Made by a program: the position numbers and the translations under genes
The notes under the pieces: model-generated
Told to the model about the DNA's origin: nothing
The model's input: only the letters and a program-made list of their open reading frames with translations
Databases searched by the model: none
Shown: one piece after another, positions 7,640 through 16,052 of the stretch
Position numbering within the stretch: the stretch's first letter is position 1
How the letters are laid out: the number at the start of each line of letters is the position of its first letter
Assembly: GCF_003610235.1 (NCBI RefSeq)
Contig: NZ_RAPR01000001.1
Span: 4,650,001 to 4,714,000, forward strand
Origin: Catellatospora citrea
Lineage (GTDB): Bacteria; Actinomycetota; Actinomycetes; Mycobacteriales; Micromonosporaceae
DNA length: 64,000 bases
Direction of reading: 5' to 3'

Positions 7640-8296
7640 ATGGGGCTCGCGGTGTCATGTCCGCGGTGCGGTGGCGATCTGCGGCCGCCCGGTCTTGCTC
7701 ACTCCGACTGGGTCTGCGAGCGCGACGGGCCGGTGCCGCCGCTGCACACCGCCCAGCATGTCAATCACGACGTCTTCGCCTGCGCGACCAAGCGTGCGGC
7801 CGAGTCCGGGGTGCCGCTGTGGTGCCCCTGGCCGCTGCCGACCGGCTGGACCGTCACCGGTGTGGCGTGGGCGGGCGACGACCGGTCCGGCGTGTCGGCC
7901 ACCGCGCTGGCGTGCAGCGGACCGACCCCGTTCAGCGACGGCCCGGCCGACGTCGTGCTCGTCGCCGAGGAGCCGGGCACGGGACTCGGCGCGTACTTCG
8001 CCGGGCTGTCCGGCCCGGACCCCGGCCCGGCCCTGCTCGACCGGGAAGGCGGGCACGGCGCGCACGCGAAGGTGAAGGCCGACGGGCACCCGACTCCACT
8101 GTGGGCGGTGGCCACGCCGGAGGACCGCAGCGCGTACGCGGGGGAGGCCCGGGGCCGCTGGCTGTACGCCGTGACCTGGCCCGCACAGGCCGGCTACCTG
8201 CTGTCCGAGGACGTCGTCCTGCAGGACCTGAGCGACTGGATGCCGCCGGAACTGGTGTTCGGAGCGCTGTCGCCGCGGCTGCGTCCCACCCGCTGA
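7640..8296 (+). CDS. DUF6758-like zinc-ribbon-containing protein
   Basis: A 218-residue protein with an N-terminal zinc-ribbon-like CPRCGG (residues 6-11), whose second cysteine pair may be formed by the Cys in WVCERDG. The remainder (LWCPWPLPTGWTVTGVAWAGD, then VVLVAEEPGTGLGAYFAGLSGPDPG) matches what I recall of the actinobacterial family DUF6758, sometimes mislabelled as phosphotransacetylase. No catalytic motif is recognised. ATG 7640 is preferred; an in-frame GTG lies 9 nt upstream and neither has a convincing Shine-Dalgarno. Confidence 0.75.
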   Translation: MGLAVSCPRCGGDLRPPGLAHSDWVCERDGPVPPLHTAQHVNHDVFACATKRAAESGVPLWCPWPLPTGWTVTGVAWAGDDRSGVSATALACSGPTPFSDGPADVVLVAEEPGTGLGAYFAGLSGPDPGPALLDREGGHGAHAKVKADGHPTPLWAVATPEDRSAYAGEARGRWLYAVTWPAQAGYLLSEDVVLQDLSDWMPPELVFGALSPRLRPTR

Positions 8297-8451
8297 GTCG
8301 ACTTCCTTACTTTCCTCATCGGACGCTGGTCAACGGGCTGGCACGGATATGCGCTAATGATTCTCGGCAGGCACCGTAACTGATACGCTGAGTCTCGCCA
8401 CGGCCACCAGTTGTCGAGTGGACACGGCCAGGCGGAGGGGGATAGCCCGAC

Positions 8452-8610
8452 ATGCTCAAGAAGATCCTTACGTGGGGCGGCATCGCCTTTTTGATCTTCT
8501 TCGTGGCGTTCCGGCCCGATTCTGCGGCGAACGTCGTGAAGACGCTGGGCGGCACTGTCATGGACATCGCCCAGGGTTTCGGTGACTTCTTCGGCAGCCT
8601 GGTCGCTTAG
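8452..8610 (+). CDS. 52-residue single-span membrane protein
   Basis: A short ORF starting at ATG 8452 after a purine-rich Shine-Dalgarno (GGCGGAGGGGG). The product begins MLKKILTWGG, has one hydrophobic helix (about residues 9-21), and ends in a polar amphipathic part (VVKTLGGTVMDIAQGFGDFF). Such small proteins are common directly upstream of PH-domain membrane protein genes in actinobacteria. The stop at 8610 is 5 bp before the PH-domain gene, so the two are probably co-transcribed. A possible -10 (TACGCT, 8384-8389) would give a 60-nt leader. Function unknown. Confidence 0.75.
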   Translation: MLKKILTWGGIAFLIFFVAFRPDSAANVVKTLGGTVMDIAQGFGDFFGSLVA

Positions 8611-8615
8611 CTCAT

Positions 8616-9518
8616 ATGATCGGCGGTCTCGGGCCGGACGAGCCAAGCGAAGAGCGCACTCCGGGTCCTGACGGTCCGGAGTGGTCCGGTCGCCGTGAAC
8701 GCGACACGGAGCCCATCCCGCGGACCCGAGCAGAGTCCCAGCCGCCTGCTGAGGACGATCTGCACGCCGATCCGGGCGACCATGCACACTTCATCGGCAA
8801 GGCCACCGTGGGGGCGACCGCCGGTGCCGCTTCGGGCGGCTCCGGAGGCAGGCCCCCCGGTGACAACGCCACCACGGCGCCCCTCGGTGACGAGCTTCCG
8901 AACTTCACCGAGGAGGAGCTCGCCGGGCTGCGGTTCGACGCGTCCGGAGTGCCGCTGGGGCCGCGCCGGGTGCTCCCGCTCGAGGACGAGCCGAGCGCCA
9001 TGGTCGCGCGCTACCTGTTCCCCACCGAGCGTTACCGCGGGGAGTGGAAGCGGCACTGGGTGCACCTCACCAACCCGCTGCTGATCGGCGTCTTCGCCAC
9101 CTTCGCGCTGGGTTACCTGTCGGGCTTTCTGGCCAAGCAGGACGTCGCCGGCATGTGGGTGGTGGCGGTGGTGATCTGGGCGCTGGTGATGAGCTGGGTC
9201 GCCTGGACCGTCGCCGACTGGTACTTCGACCGCTTCATCCTGACCAACAAGCGGCTGATGCTCGTCAACGGGCTCATCACCCGCAAGGTGGCGATGATGC
9301 CACTGCTGAAGGTCACCGACATGAAGTACGAGCAGTCGCCGCTGGGCCGCATGCTCAACTACGGCACGTTCGTGCTCGAGTCCGCAGGCCAGGATCAGGC
9401 GCTCAGCAAGGTCGACCACATGCCCAACCCGAACGAGCTCTACCTGCGCATCGTCGAGGAGATGTACGAGCCCGCGGCAGTGGAGGCGCGGCTCGGGCGC
9501 GAGGCGGAAGAGGAGTAG
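8616..9518 (+). CDS. bacterial PH-domain (bPH2/DUF304) membrane protein
   Basis: A 300-residue protein with a disordered, acidic and glycine-rich cytoplasmic N terminus of about 120 residues. After it come the motif FPTERYRGEWKRHW (near 131), two transmembrane helices (about 150-168 and 175-195), and a bPH2 domain (WYFDRFILTNKRLMLVNGLITRKVAMMPLLKV, about 201-235). The TNKR and MPLLKVTDM motifs are typical of the DUF304/YdbT group. These proteins are membrane-associated scaffolds of unknown function. The gene follows the 52-residue membrane protein by 5 bp and probably forms an operon with it. Confidence 0.88.
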   Translation: MIGGLGPDEPSEERTPGPDGPEWSGRRERDTEPIPRTRAESQPPAEDDLHADPGDHAHFIGKATVGATAGAASGGSGGRPPGDNATTAPLGDELPNFTEEELAGLRFDASGVPLGPRRVLPLEDEPSAMVARYLFPTERYRGEWKRHWVHLTNPLLIGVFATFALGYLSGFLAKQDVAGMWVVAVVIWALVMSWVAWTVADWYFDRFILTNKRLMLVNGLITRKVAMMPLLKVTDMKYEQSPLGRMLNYGTFVLESAGQDQALSKVDHMPNPNELYLRIVEEMYEPAAVEARLGREAEEE

Positions 9519-9753
9519 TCGGGCTATTCGGCCTCTGCCGAAAGGGCCGATCGGTGGACTGGAAAGTTCACTGCCAGATCTAGATCCGCTAGCGCGAGTA
9601 TGCCAGTCTGTCCGTTGAGGCGACGCATACGGGGTATCCAACCGATACCGGGAACCGAACGGCGTGCGGCAGCCTCTTACACGGGGTGATGGGCGCGTTC
9701 GACGCGCCTCGGTCAGGCGTCCGAGACGAACGCCTGCGATGGGAGGTGCGTCT

Positions 9754-10461
9754 GTGAGCCACCGGTCGGCCATGGAGGACGAGTTCCGCGAGTTCGTGAC
9801 CGCACGTTCGGCTGCCCTGCTGCGCACGGCATATCTGCTGGCCGGTGACTGGGCCACCGCGGAGGACCTGCTGCAGACGGCGCTCACCAAGACGTACCTG
9901 GCGTGGAAGCGCCTGGGCCAGATCGAGGCGGTGGAGCCGTACGCCCGCCGGGTGCTCGTCAACACCGCGACCAGCTGGTGGCGGCGACGCTGGCACGGCG
10001 AGCGCCCCACCGAATTCCTACCGGAACGGGCAGCGCCGGACAATCTCGAAGAACAGCTCGAGCGCGATGTGATGTGGAAACATGTCAAAGCTCTGCCGGC
10101 ACGACAACGCGCCGTGCTGGTCCTGCGTTTCTACGAGGACATGTCTGAGGCGCAGACAGCCGCGATGCTGCAGATCTCGCCCGGGACCGTGAAGAGCCAG
10201 ACCTCACGGGCCCTGGGCACGCTGCGGCAGCGGCTGGCTGCCGAGGGAGTCACCGGCAGGCTGCCGGCCGCGAAGGCGGCGGCGGAGCCGGCGGTCCCGA
10301 AGCAGCGGGCGGGCAAGGTCGTCACGGAGTCGCTCGACCTGCCTGCGGGCGAGGTGACCCGAACGGCCGAACCCACCCCGGTCACCGCACCCGCGGTGCC
10401 GTCGCCTCGGAGGGAAGCTGTTCGACCGGCCCGCGTGCCGGTCGGCCAACCTGGGCGGTGA
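9754..10461 (+). CDS. SigE-family ECF RNA polymerase sigma factor
   Basis: A 235-residue sigma-70 family protein of the actinobacterial SigE-like (TIGR02983-type) ECF group. Region 2 spans about residues 8-75 (LLRTAYLLAGDWATAEDLLQ, promoter -10 recognition and core binding). Region 4 spans about 100-155 (LPARQRAVLVLRFYEDMSEAQTAAML...GTVKSQTSRAL, HTH for the -35). A proline-rich tail of about 75 residues follows. GTG 9754 has GGGAGG 7 nt upstream. The stop overlaps the next start in GTGA, so the sigma factor is translationally coupled to a membrane-anchored partner that could act as its regulator. Confidence 0.92.
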   Translation: MSHRSAMEDEFREFVTARSAALLRTAYLLAGDWATAEDLLQTALTKTYLAWKRLGQIEAVEPYARRVLVNTATSWWRRRWHGERPTEFLPERAAPDNLEEQLERDVMWKHVKALPARQRAVLVLRFYEDMSEAQTAAMLQISPGTVKSQTSRALGTLRQRLAAEGVTGRLPAAKAAAEPAVPKQRAGKVVTESLDLPAGEVTRTAEPTPVTAPAVPSPRREAVRPARVPVGQPGR

Positions 10462-11675
10462 CCATGCTTGAGGACGAGCTGCGTGAGATGTTCGCGGCTC
10501 GCGCGCAGACCCTTCCTGCCGCCGCCGACCCGGCCGGCCGCGCCATCCGCACGGCGCGCCGGACGACGCGGCGGCGGCGGACGGCGACGGGCACGATGAC
10601 GGTGTTCGCCTTCGCGACCGTGCTCGGTGGCGCCGTCGCGGCCCAGGGGCTCGGCGCCGCGACGACGGCGGCAACCGATCCGAACCGGGTCACCTTCCAG
10701 AACCTCTACGGCGCCGACCAGCCGGTCGCCGCCCGCCAGACCCAGCTGCCGACCATGGAGCTGCCGGTCGACCTGCTGGTCGGCCAGCAGCTGTGGACCA
10801 CCGACGGCCAGCGGGTGGACCTGGTCCACGAGGGCGACGTCGCCATGATCGCGAAGGTGCCCGACGGCTGGGTGTACTCCGACGCCAACACGGTGCGCCT
10901 GCTGCCCAACAGCGCCAGCGAGCCGCTGCGGCTGTCCGGCCAGGCGGAGTGGGCGGTCAGCCACGACGGCAGCCGGGTGGCCACCAACGACCAGGGGACC
11001 ATGGCGGTCACCAAGGTGAGCGGCGGCGACCGGGGCACGACGGTCGCATCGTCACCGGTGAAGCCCGAGACCGCCGCGCCGGTGACCTTCTTCGGCGAGC
11101 GGGTCGTCGTCTCCAGTGAGAAGGGCTTCGACTACTGGAGCGCGGCGGCGCCTTCGCAGTACACCGAGACCTGGAACGCGGATCTGCTCGCCATGTTCGG
11201 CAGCCTGGGCGCCGACGTGGCGATCGGCATCGTGCGCGGCGAGGGCGACCTGCTGTGCCTGGTCGACGTCACCGCGGTCAGCAAGGGTCTGAAGATCGGC
11301 GCGCGGCTGGGCTGCGGCGACCTGGTGGGCCGGGCGCTGGTCAAGCTCCACGCGGCGCTCTCGCCCAGCGGCCGGCTGCTCGCCGTGGCCACGCCGAGCG
11401 GCCTGCAGATGATCGACCTGGACAAGTCGCGCATCAACGCCGCGGCGGGCAAGGAAAAGAAGCAGACGCAGGTCGAGGCACTGGTGTTGCAGGCGGACTG
11501 CCCGATCGCCGCGGTGGAAGCGGTGGTGTGGGCCGACGAGCGGACGGTGCTGGCGCAGACCGACGCCGACGGCATCTTCGCCTGCCGGAACGACGGCACC
11601 AAGCTCCAGGTCACGTTGCCGCCCGACGTCCAGCCCGGCTGGACGATGATCCCTTCGTACGGCGCCGGCAAGTGA
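10458..11675 (+). CDS. membrane-anchored putative sigma-factor regulator/sensor
   Basis: A 405-residue protein with a cytoplasmic N terminus of about 45 residues (EDELREMFAARAQTL..., then an arginine-rich stretch), one transmembrane helix (about 48-66), and a large extracytoplasmic part. The exterior shows beta-strand repeats of the propeller type (for example DGWVYSDANTVRLLP, WAVSHDGSRVATND). The layout resembles anti-sigma factors, but no zinc-binding HXXXCXXC anti-sigma motif is present. The start lies in the stop of the sigma gene (GTGA at 10458; an ATG 6 nt later is also possible). A role in membrane-linked control of the sigma factor is inferred from coupling and topology only. Confidence 0.75.
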   Translation: MTMLEDELREMFAARAQTLPAAADPAGRAIRTARRTTRRRRTATGTMTVFAFATVLGGAVAAQGLGAATTAATDPNRVTFQNLYGADQPVAARQTQLPTMELPVDLLVGQQLWTTDGQRVDLVHEGDVAMIAKVPDGWVYSDANTVRLLPNSASEPLRLSGQAEWAVSHDGSRVATNDQGTMAVTKVSGGDRGTTVASSPVKPETAAPVTFFGERVVVSSEKGFDYWSAAAPSQYTETWNADLLAMFGSLGADVAIGIVRGEGDLLCLVDVTAVSKGLKIGARLGCGDLVGRALVKLHAALSPSGRLLAVATPSGLQMIDLDKSRINAAAGKEKKQTQVEALVLQADCPIAAVEAVVWADERTVLAQTDADGIFACRNDGTKLQVTLPPDVQPGWTMIPSYGAGK

Positions 11676-12538
11676 CGATCGACCTGCACCTGCACTCCAC
11701 CGCGAGTGACGGCACCACACCACCCGACGAGCTGATGCGCCTGGCCGGCGCGGCCGGGCTCGGGACCGTCGCGCTCACCGACCACGACACCACCGCCGGC
11801 TGGGCGGCCGCCACGCAGGCGCTGCCGCCCGGCCTCACCCTCATCCGGGGCGCGGAGCTGAGCTGCCGCTGGCACGGCGAGGGCGAGTCCATCGCGCTGC
11901 ACATGCTGGCCTACCTGTTCGACCCCGCCGACGAGCAGCTGGTCGCGGCGCTGGCCCGGGTCCGCGAGTCGCGGCTGGGACGCGCCGAGCGCATGGTCGC
12001 GCTGATGCGGGCCGACGGCATCGACGTGGACTGGGCCGACATCCTGGCCCACGCCGGCGGCGGCACCGTCGGCCGGCCGCACCTGGCCGCCGCGCTGATC
12101 CGGGCCGGGCTCGTCGCCGACACCCAGGAGGCGTTCAGCCCGCGCTGGATCGGCAACGGCAGCCCGTACCGGTTGCCCAAGGACGACCTCGACGTGTTCG
12201 AGGCGCTGCGCCTGGTGCAGGCGGCCGGCGGGGTGACCGTGTTCGCCCACCCGCGCGCCCGGGTCCGCGGGCGGGTCGTGCCGGAGGAGCTGTTCGCGCA
12301 GCTCGCGGCCGCCGGACTGGACGGCCTGGAGGCCGACCACCACGACCACAGCCCGGCCGAACGCGCCGAGGTGCGCCGCATCGCCGCCGGGCTCGGGCTG
12401 TTCGTCACCGGCAGCTCGGACTTCCACGGCACGCACAAGAAGGTGCGCATCGGCGAGTTCACCACCGCCCCGGACGCGCTCGAGCGGATCGTCGCCGGTG
12501 CGACCGGCGCCACCCCCGTCACGGGAGTCGACCGATAA
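11672..12538 (+). CDS. PHP-domain metal-dependent phosphoesterase
   Basis: A 288-residue protein of the PHP family (the YciV/TrpH type, known in E. coli as a 3',5'-nucleoside bisphosphate phosphatase and 5'-3' exoribonuclease, RNase AM). Metal ligands are visible as DLHLHS (3-8), LTDHD (about 36-40), the Glu in GAELSC, FAHP (about 191-194), EADHHDHSP, and the C-terminal SSDFHG. The GTG at 11672 overlaps the stop of the membrane sensor gene in GTGA, so three genes (sigma factor, sensor, phosphoesterase) form one coupled transcript. Confidence 0.9.
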   Translation: MTIDLHLHSTASDGTTPPDELMRLAGAAGLGTVALTDHDTTAGWAAATQALPPGLTLIRGAELSCRWHGEGESIALHMLAYLFDPADEQLVAALARVRESRLGRAERMVALMRADGIDVDWADILAHAGGGTVGRPHLAAALIRAGLVADTQEAFSPRWIGNGSPYRLPKDDLDVFEALRLVQAAGGVTVFAHPRARVRGRVVPEELFAQLAAAGLDGLEADHHDHSPAERAEVRRIAAGLGLFVTGSSDFHGTHKKVRIGEFTTAPDALERIVAGATGATPVTGVDR

Positions 12539-12566
12539 CCCTTGCCCGGCGTGCTATGCATCCGGT

Positions 12567-13184
12567 GTGGATTGGAAGTTCTTCGGCGAGGTCTTCGTCA
12601 CCCTGTTGGTCATCACCGACCCGCCGGGAATGGTGCCCATCTTTCTCGCGCTGACCGGGGCGCTGCCCGCCCGGGACCGGCACAAGGCCGCCACGCACGC
12701 GGTCGCGCTGGCCCTGGGCGTCATCGCGGTCTTCGCGGTGGCCGGGCAGACCATCCTGGACTACCTGCACATCCAGCTGCCGGCGCTGCAGGGCGCCGGC
12801 GGCCTGCTGCTGGTCCTGGTCGCGCTGGAACTGCTCACCGGCAAGGCCGACGACCCCGATCAGCAGTCGACCTCGAACATCGCCCTGGTGCCGCTCGGCA
12901 CGCCGCTGCTGGCGGGTCCCGGTGCGATCGTGGCGACGATGCTGTTCGTGCAGCGGGCCGAGACCGGCGGGCAGTACCTGGCGATCGGGCTGGGCATCAT
13001 CGCGGTCATGGTCGCGGTGTGGCTGGTCCTGCGCTACTCCGGGTTCATCGTGAAGGTGCTGCGGCCCGGCGGCATCGAGGTGCTCACCCGTATCGCCGGT
13101 CTGCTGCTGGCCGCGATCGCGGTCCAGCTGATGGCCGACTCCATCGGCGCCTTCGTCGAGATGTTCACCACCGCGCACCGGTAG
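12567..13184 (+). CDS. MarC family integral membrane protein
   Basis: A 205-residue membrane protein with six predicted helices and the MarC family features LLVITDPPGMVPIFLALTG (near 12-30), VPLGTPLLAGPGAI (about 108-121) and LTRIAGLLLAAIAVQLM at the C terminus. Despite the name (multiple antibiotic resistance) the family has no proven transport function. The frame is open upstream, but GTG 12567 matches the usual family start (short N terminus ahead of helix 1). It lies 28 bp after the PHP gene. Confidence 0.9.
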   Translation: MDWKFFGEVFVTLLVITDPPGMVPIFLALTGALPARDRHKAATHAVALALGVIAVFAVAGQTILDYLHIQLPALQGAGGLLLVLVALELLTGKADDPDQQSTSNIALVPLGTPLLAGPGAIVATMLFVQRAETGGQYLAIGLGIIAVMVAVWLVLRYSGFIVKVLRPGGIEVLTRIAGLLLAAIAVQLMADSIGAFVEMFTTAHR

Positions 13185-13251
13185 CGCGGTCGAGGACAGT
13201 CCACGCGCCGCCCGTCGCGCGTCAAAATCGTCGGTGCTCGGCGAACCTTAT

Positions 13252-13308
13252 CGATCATGAGGTTGTGGACGCGACACGCCGGCGAGCCGTGCCATAAGTT
13301 CATGATCG
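13252..13308. repeat. imperfect intergenic palindrome
   Basis: Arms 13252-13268 (CGATCATGAGGTTGTGG) and 13292-13308 (CCATAAGTTCATGATCG) form a 17-bp imperfect stem with G-U pairs, enclosing a GC-rich inner hairpin. It lies between the convergent marC-like gene and the small gene at 13322, where it could end transcription from both sides. Confidence 0.6.
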
Positions 13309-13321
13309 ACGCGGGGGTGGG

Positions 13322-13537
13322 TCAGGGGGTGCGGCGGATGACGGCGATGCCGTTGTCCAGGTCGATGCCGGTGCCGTTGGCGACGTCGACGCGCCGGCGG
13401 GCGGCTTCCTGGATGTGCTCGGTCTGCTTGTGCTTGGTGGGCCGGAACAGGCCGTCGATCTCGGCCATGCCCGCGGACATCATCGCGGTGGCGCCGTTCT
13501 TGTCGTCGCCGCCCCGCAGCCAGCGCAACAGTCCCAC
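13322..13537 (-). CDS. conserved small protein (DUF6191-like)
   Basis: A 71-residue protein starting at GTG 13537 with a good Shine-Dalgarno (GGGAG, 8 nt upstream). The sequence contains GMAEIDGLFRPTKHKQTEHIQ (split here as GMAEIDGLF and RPTKHKQTEHIQ) and ends DLDNGIAVIRRTP. This pattern of a charged basic helix followed by a short beta end resembles the actinobacterial DUF6191 proteins, though those have an N-terminal membrane helix that is missing here. It is soluble by prediction. It is transcribed divergently from the nuclease gene at 13623. Function unknown. Confidence 0.7.
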   Translation of the reverse strand: MGLLRWLRGGDDKNGATAMMSAGMAEIDGLFRPTKHKQTEHIQEAARRRVDVANGTGIDLDNGIAVIRRTP

Positions 13538-13622
13538 CGCACACACTCCCTGACCTCGACCGACCGGCCCGGCCGGGCGGGTCGCCTGGCCAGTGTCCCA
13601 CCGGACTGGCACGATCTGCCAG

Positions 13623-14537
13623 GTGAGCCGAACCCCCCACCCCCGCCGCGGCAAGGACGTCCCGGAGCAGCTCGGCTTCGACATGATGCCCGAGCGCCTG
13701 TTCGTGTGCACCCCGAGCAAGCTCGCGTCATACGCCGACTGCCCGCGCCGCTACCGGCACACCTACCTGGATCGGCCCGCGCCGCAGAAGGGGCCCGCCT
13801 GGGCGCACAACTCGCTCGGCGCGAGCGTGCACACGGCGCTGCGCAACTGGTGGGACCTGCCCGAGGAGCGGCGCACGAGCGCGGCCCTGCCGCGGCTGCT
13901 GCGGGCCACCTGGGTGCGCGAGGGCTACCGCGACGACGAGCAGGAGCGGGCGGTCTACGAGCGGGCGCTGAGCTGGCTGGAGGCGTACACCGAAGGTCTG
14001 GATCCTGACCTGGACCTGCTGGGCGTGGAGCGCACGGTGGCGGCGAAGACGGCGGTGCTGGCGCTGAGCGGCCGGGCCGACCGCATCGACGCCCGGGGCG
14101 GCGAGGCGGTGATCGTCGACTACAAGACCGGCCGGACCGGCCTGGACGCCGACGACGCCCGGGGCTCGCTGGCCCTGGCGCTGTACGCGTTCGCCGCCGA
14201 GCGGGTGTTCCGCCGTCCCTGCCGCACGGTCGAGCTGCACCACCTGCCGACCGGCACGGTCGCCAGGCACGAGCACACCCCGGAGTCCATCGCCCGGCAC
14301 GTGGGGCGGGCCGAGGACACCGCGCGCGACATCATCGCGGCGGAGCGGGCGCTGGCCGACGGGACACCGCCCGACGAGGCGTTCCCGACCCGGCCGGGCA
14401 GCCTGTGCAGCTGGTGCGACTTCCGCCGAGTGTGCCCGGCGGGCGCGGACGCGCCGGTGAAGGAGACCTGGGCGGCGGTCGAAACGCTGCAGCCTGCCGC
14501 GCCGCCGGCCGAGAACGCCTCGCCGACCGTTTCGTAG
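13623..14537 (+). CDS. RecB-family PD-(D/E)XK nuclease with Fe-S cysteine cluster
   Basis: A 304-residue nuclease of the RecB/AddB C-terminal (PDDEXK_1) type. The N-terminal signature CTPSKLASYADCPRRY holds the first cluster cysteine. The catalytic core is GRADRID...EAVIVDYKTG (about 143-163), with the metal-binding Asp and the D-X-K motif. The end CSWCDFRRVC (about 273-282) supplies three more cysteines, so a [4Fe-4S] cluster as in AddB and Cas4 is likely. GTG 13623 is taken as start; ATG 13593 is possible. It stands alone without a helicase partner, so its role in DNA repair is inferred. Confidence 0.88.
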   Translation: MSRTPHPRRGKDVPEQLGFDMMPERLFVCTPSKLASYADCPRRYRHTYLDRPAPQKGPAWAHNSLGASVHTALRNWWDLPEERRTSAALPRLLRATWVREGYRDDEQERAVYERALSWLEAYTEGLDPDLDLLGVERTVAAKTAVLALSGRADRIDARGGEAVIVDYKTGRTGLDADDARGSLALALYAFAAERVFRRPCRTVELHHLPTGTVARHEHTPESIARHVGRAEDTARDIIAAERALADGTPPDEAFPTRPGSLCSWCDFRRVCPAGADAPVKETWAAVETLQPAAPPAENASPTVS

Positions 14538-14540
14538 GCG

Positions 14541-14996
14541 TCAGGACGCGGCTTCGGGCGTCCGGTCCTCGGCGGCCAACTGCTGGCAGGCCGGGCACAG
14601 GCCCCAGTAGGTGACCTCGGCCTCGTCGAGGGCGAAGCCGTGGGTCTGGCTCGGGTCGAGGCAGGGCGCGGTGCCGGTGGCGCAGTCGACGTCGGCGATC
14701 GCGCCGCAGCCGCGGCAGACGATGTGGTGGTGGTTGTCGCCGCTGCGGGCCTCGTAGCGGGCGGGGGAGCCGGCCGGCTCGATGCGCCGGGCCAGGCCCG
14801 CGCGGGCCAGCGCGCCGAGCACGTCGTAGACGGCCTGGGTGGAGACCGAGTCGAGGCGCTGCCGGGCCTGCCGGGTGATCTCCTCGACCTCGAGGTGGCC
14901 GCCCTGCCCGAGGATGTCGAGCACGGCGAGCCGCGGCCGGGTCACCCGCAGGCCCCGTGCGCGAAGGAGAGCCTGAGGCTCGATGTCGCCGTGCAT
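14541..14996 (-). CDS. Fur family metal-responsive repressor
   Basis: A 151-residue Fur-type regulator. The winged-helix domain covers about residues 8-85 (LRARGLRVTRPRLAVLDIL, recognition helix around DSVSTQAVYDVLGAL). The metal and dimerisation half contains NHHHIVCRGCG (about 97-107), a second Cys in DVDC, and CPAC near the end, giving the structural zinc CX2C pairs. ATG 14996 is used; an ATG 9 nt upstream is equally possible and neither has a Shine-Dalgarno. It converges on the nuclease gene with a 3-bp gap and is divergent from the DUF2231 gene. A catalase-peroxidase gene, the usual neighbour of FurA, is not present. Confidence 0.93.
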   Translation of the reverse strand: MHGDIEPQALLRARGLRVTRPRLAVLDILGQGGHLEVEEITRQARQRLDSVSTQAVYDVLGALARAGLARRIEPAGSPARYEARSGDNHHHIVCRGCGAIADVDCATGTAPCLDPSQTHGFALDEAEVTYWGLCPACQQLAAEDRTPEAAS

Positions 14997-15153
14997 GAAC
15001 ACCATTTCAGCAGCTAACTTGGATCTGCTCAAGAAAAGGTCCGATATACGTGGTCTGCGACACGGCGCAATCCCGCTCTGTCCCATCGACGTAGCCGGGT
15101 CTAGGCTCACCTTGACCTTGGGTACGCACCCCCGGAATCCACGTGGAGGCACA

Positions 15154-15639
15154 GTGTTCTCCGAACTGCTCGGCCTGCCGGCTCACCCCCTGCTCGTGCA
15201 CGCCGCAGTCGTGTTCGCGCCACTGCTGATCCTCGGCGTGGTGGTCTATTCGTTCGCCCCGGCGGTGCGCCGCTACATCGGCTGGGCCGTACTGCTGCTC
15301 GGCGTGGGCGCGCCCATCGCGCTGTGGTTCGCGCGCCAGAGCGGTGAGGCGCTGTTCGCGACGCTCGTCGAGAAGGGCTACCCGCCGCAGATCCTCGCCC
15401 AGGTGGACCTGCACAAGGACTACGGCGACGCGGCGGCCTGGGCGGGCACCCTGCTGGGCGTCCTGGCGATCGCGCTGGTCCTGTTCACCACCTCGGCCGC
15501 CAAGAAGCCGGCGACCAGCGGCTCCCGCGCCACGGGCTGGGCCCTGATCGCGCTGAACCTGCTCGCCGCCGCCGCCACCGGCTACTACGTATTCAAGACC
15601 GGCGACACCGGCGCCCACGCGGTCTGGAGCACCATCTGA
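15154..15639 (+). CDS. DUF2231 membrane protein
   Basis: A 161-residue protein with four predicted transmembrane helices. The DUF2231 signature is GLPAHPLLVHAAVVFAPLLI (near residues 6-24), with two histidines that resemble haem or metal ligands, and HKDYGDAAAW in the middle. The GTG start has GGAGG only 4 nt upstream. It is divergent from the fur gene, so the 157-bp space between them may carry a shared operator. The family is membrane-bound and uncharacterised; some members are fused to cytochrome domains. Confidence 0.85.
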   Translation: MFSELLGLPAHPLLVHAAVVFAPLLILGVVVYSFAPAVRRYIGWAVLLLGVGAPIALWFARQSGEALFATLVEKGYPPQILAQVDLHKDYGDAAAWAGTLLGVLAIALVLFTTSAAKKPATSGSRATGWALIALNLLAAAATGYYVFKTGDTGAHAVWSTI

Positions 15640-15642
15640 CGG

Positions 15643-15930
15643 TCAGGTCCGCCATTGCACGCAGGCGATGAGGATCAGCACGACGCCCGCGGCGATGCCG
15701 AGCGCGTTGGTGAAACGGTCCGCGCGCTCCTCGGCGAGGTCGATCGCCTCGTGGTCCAGTTCGGGCAGCCGGCGCGGGACGACGGTGCGCGGAGTGACCT
15801 CCGGATGCCAGCCCGGCGGGGGCGGCACGGCGGGCGGCGGTCCCGGATACGCGGCGGCGGCCTGCTCGGCGTCGGTCCCGTCGGCGGACGGCGCCGGCCT
15901 GCGCCACTGATCGTCGGCGGGCCGGTTCAC
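15643..15930 (-). CDS. small proline-rich tail-anchored membrane protein
   Basis: A 95-residue protein from GTG 15930. It has a proline- and alanine-rich N terminus (YPGPPPAVPPPPGWHPEV), then a conserved-looking acidic and basic stretch (RRLPELDHEAIDLAEERADRFTN), and a C-terminal hydrophobic helix (ALGIAAGVVLILIACVQW), so it would be anchored by its tail. Similar proteins are conserved among Micromonosporaceae (from memory). It converges on the DUF2231 gene with a 3-bp gap. Function unknown. Confidence 0.65.
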   Translation of the reverse strand: MNRPADDQWRRPAPSADGTDAEQAAAAYPGPPPAVPPPPGWHPEVTPRTVVPRRLPELDHEAIDLAEERADRFTNALGIAAGVVLILIACVQWRT

Positions 15931-16040
15931 GACGACCGGCCCTGGGCACGGACGAAGCTCCGCCCGCGCCGTCCGGCGGGGGCGGAGCTTGCGTGGTCGG
16001 GGCCGTGGAGGCGGACCGCGGGACGCGACGCGCCTGGTCC

Positions 16041-16046
16041 TATGCT
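16041..16046 (+). promoter_or_regulatory. -10 box for leaderless small gene
   Basis: TATGCT ends 6 nt before GTG 16053. No Shine-Dalgarno is present, so transcription and translation probably start at the same base. Confidence 0.5.
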
Positions 16047-16052
16047 GCTGGG

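Noticed and set aside
15096..15125. A DtxR/IdeR-like box (TAGGCTCACCT) before the DUF2231 gene
   Set aside because: Only about 11 of 19 consensus positions match, and the second half-site is missing.
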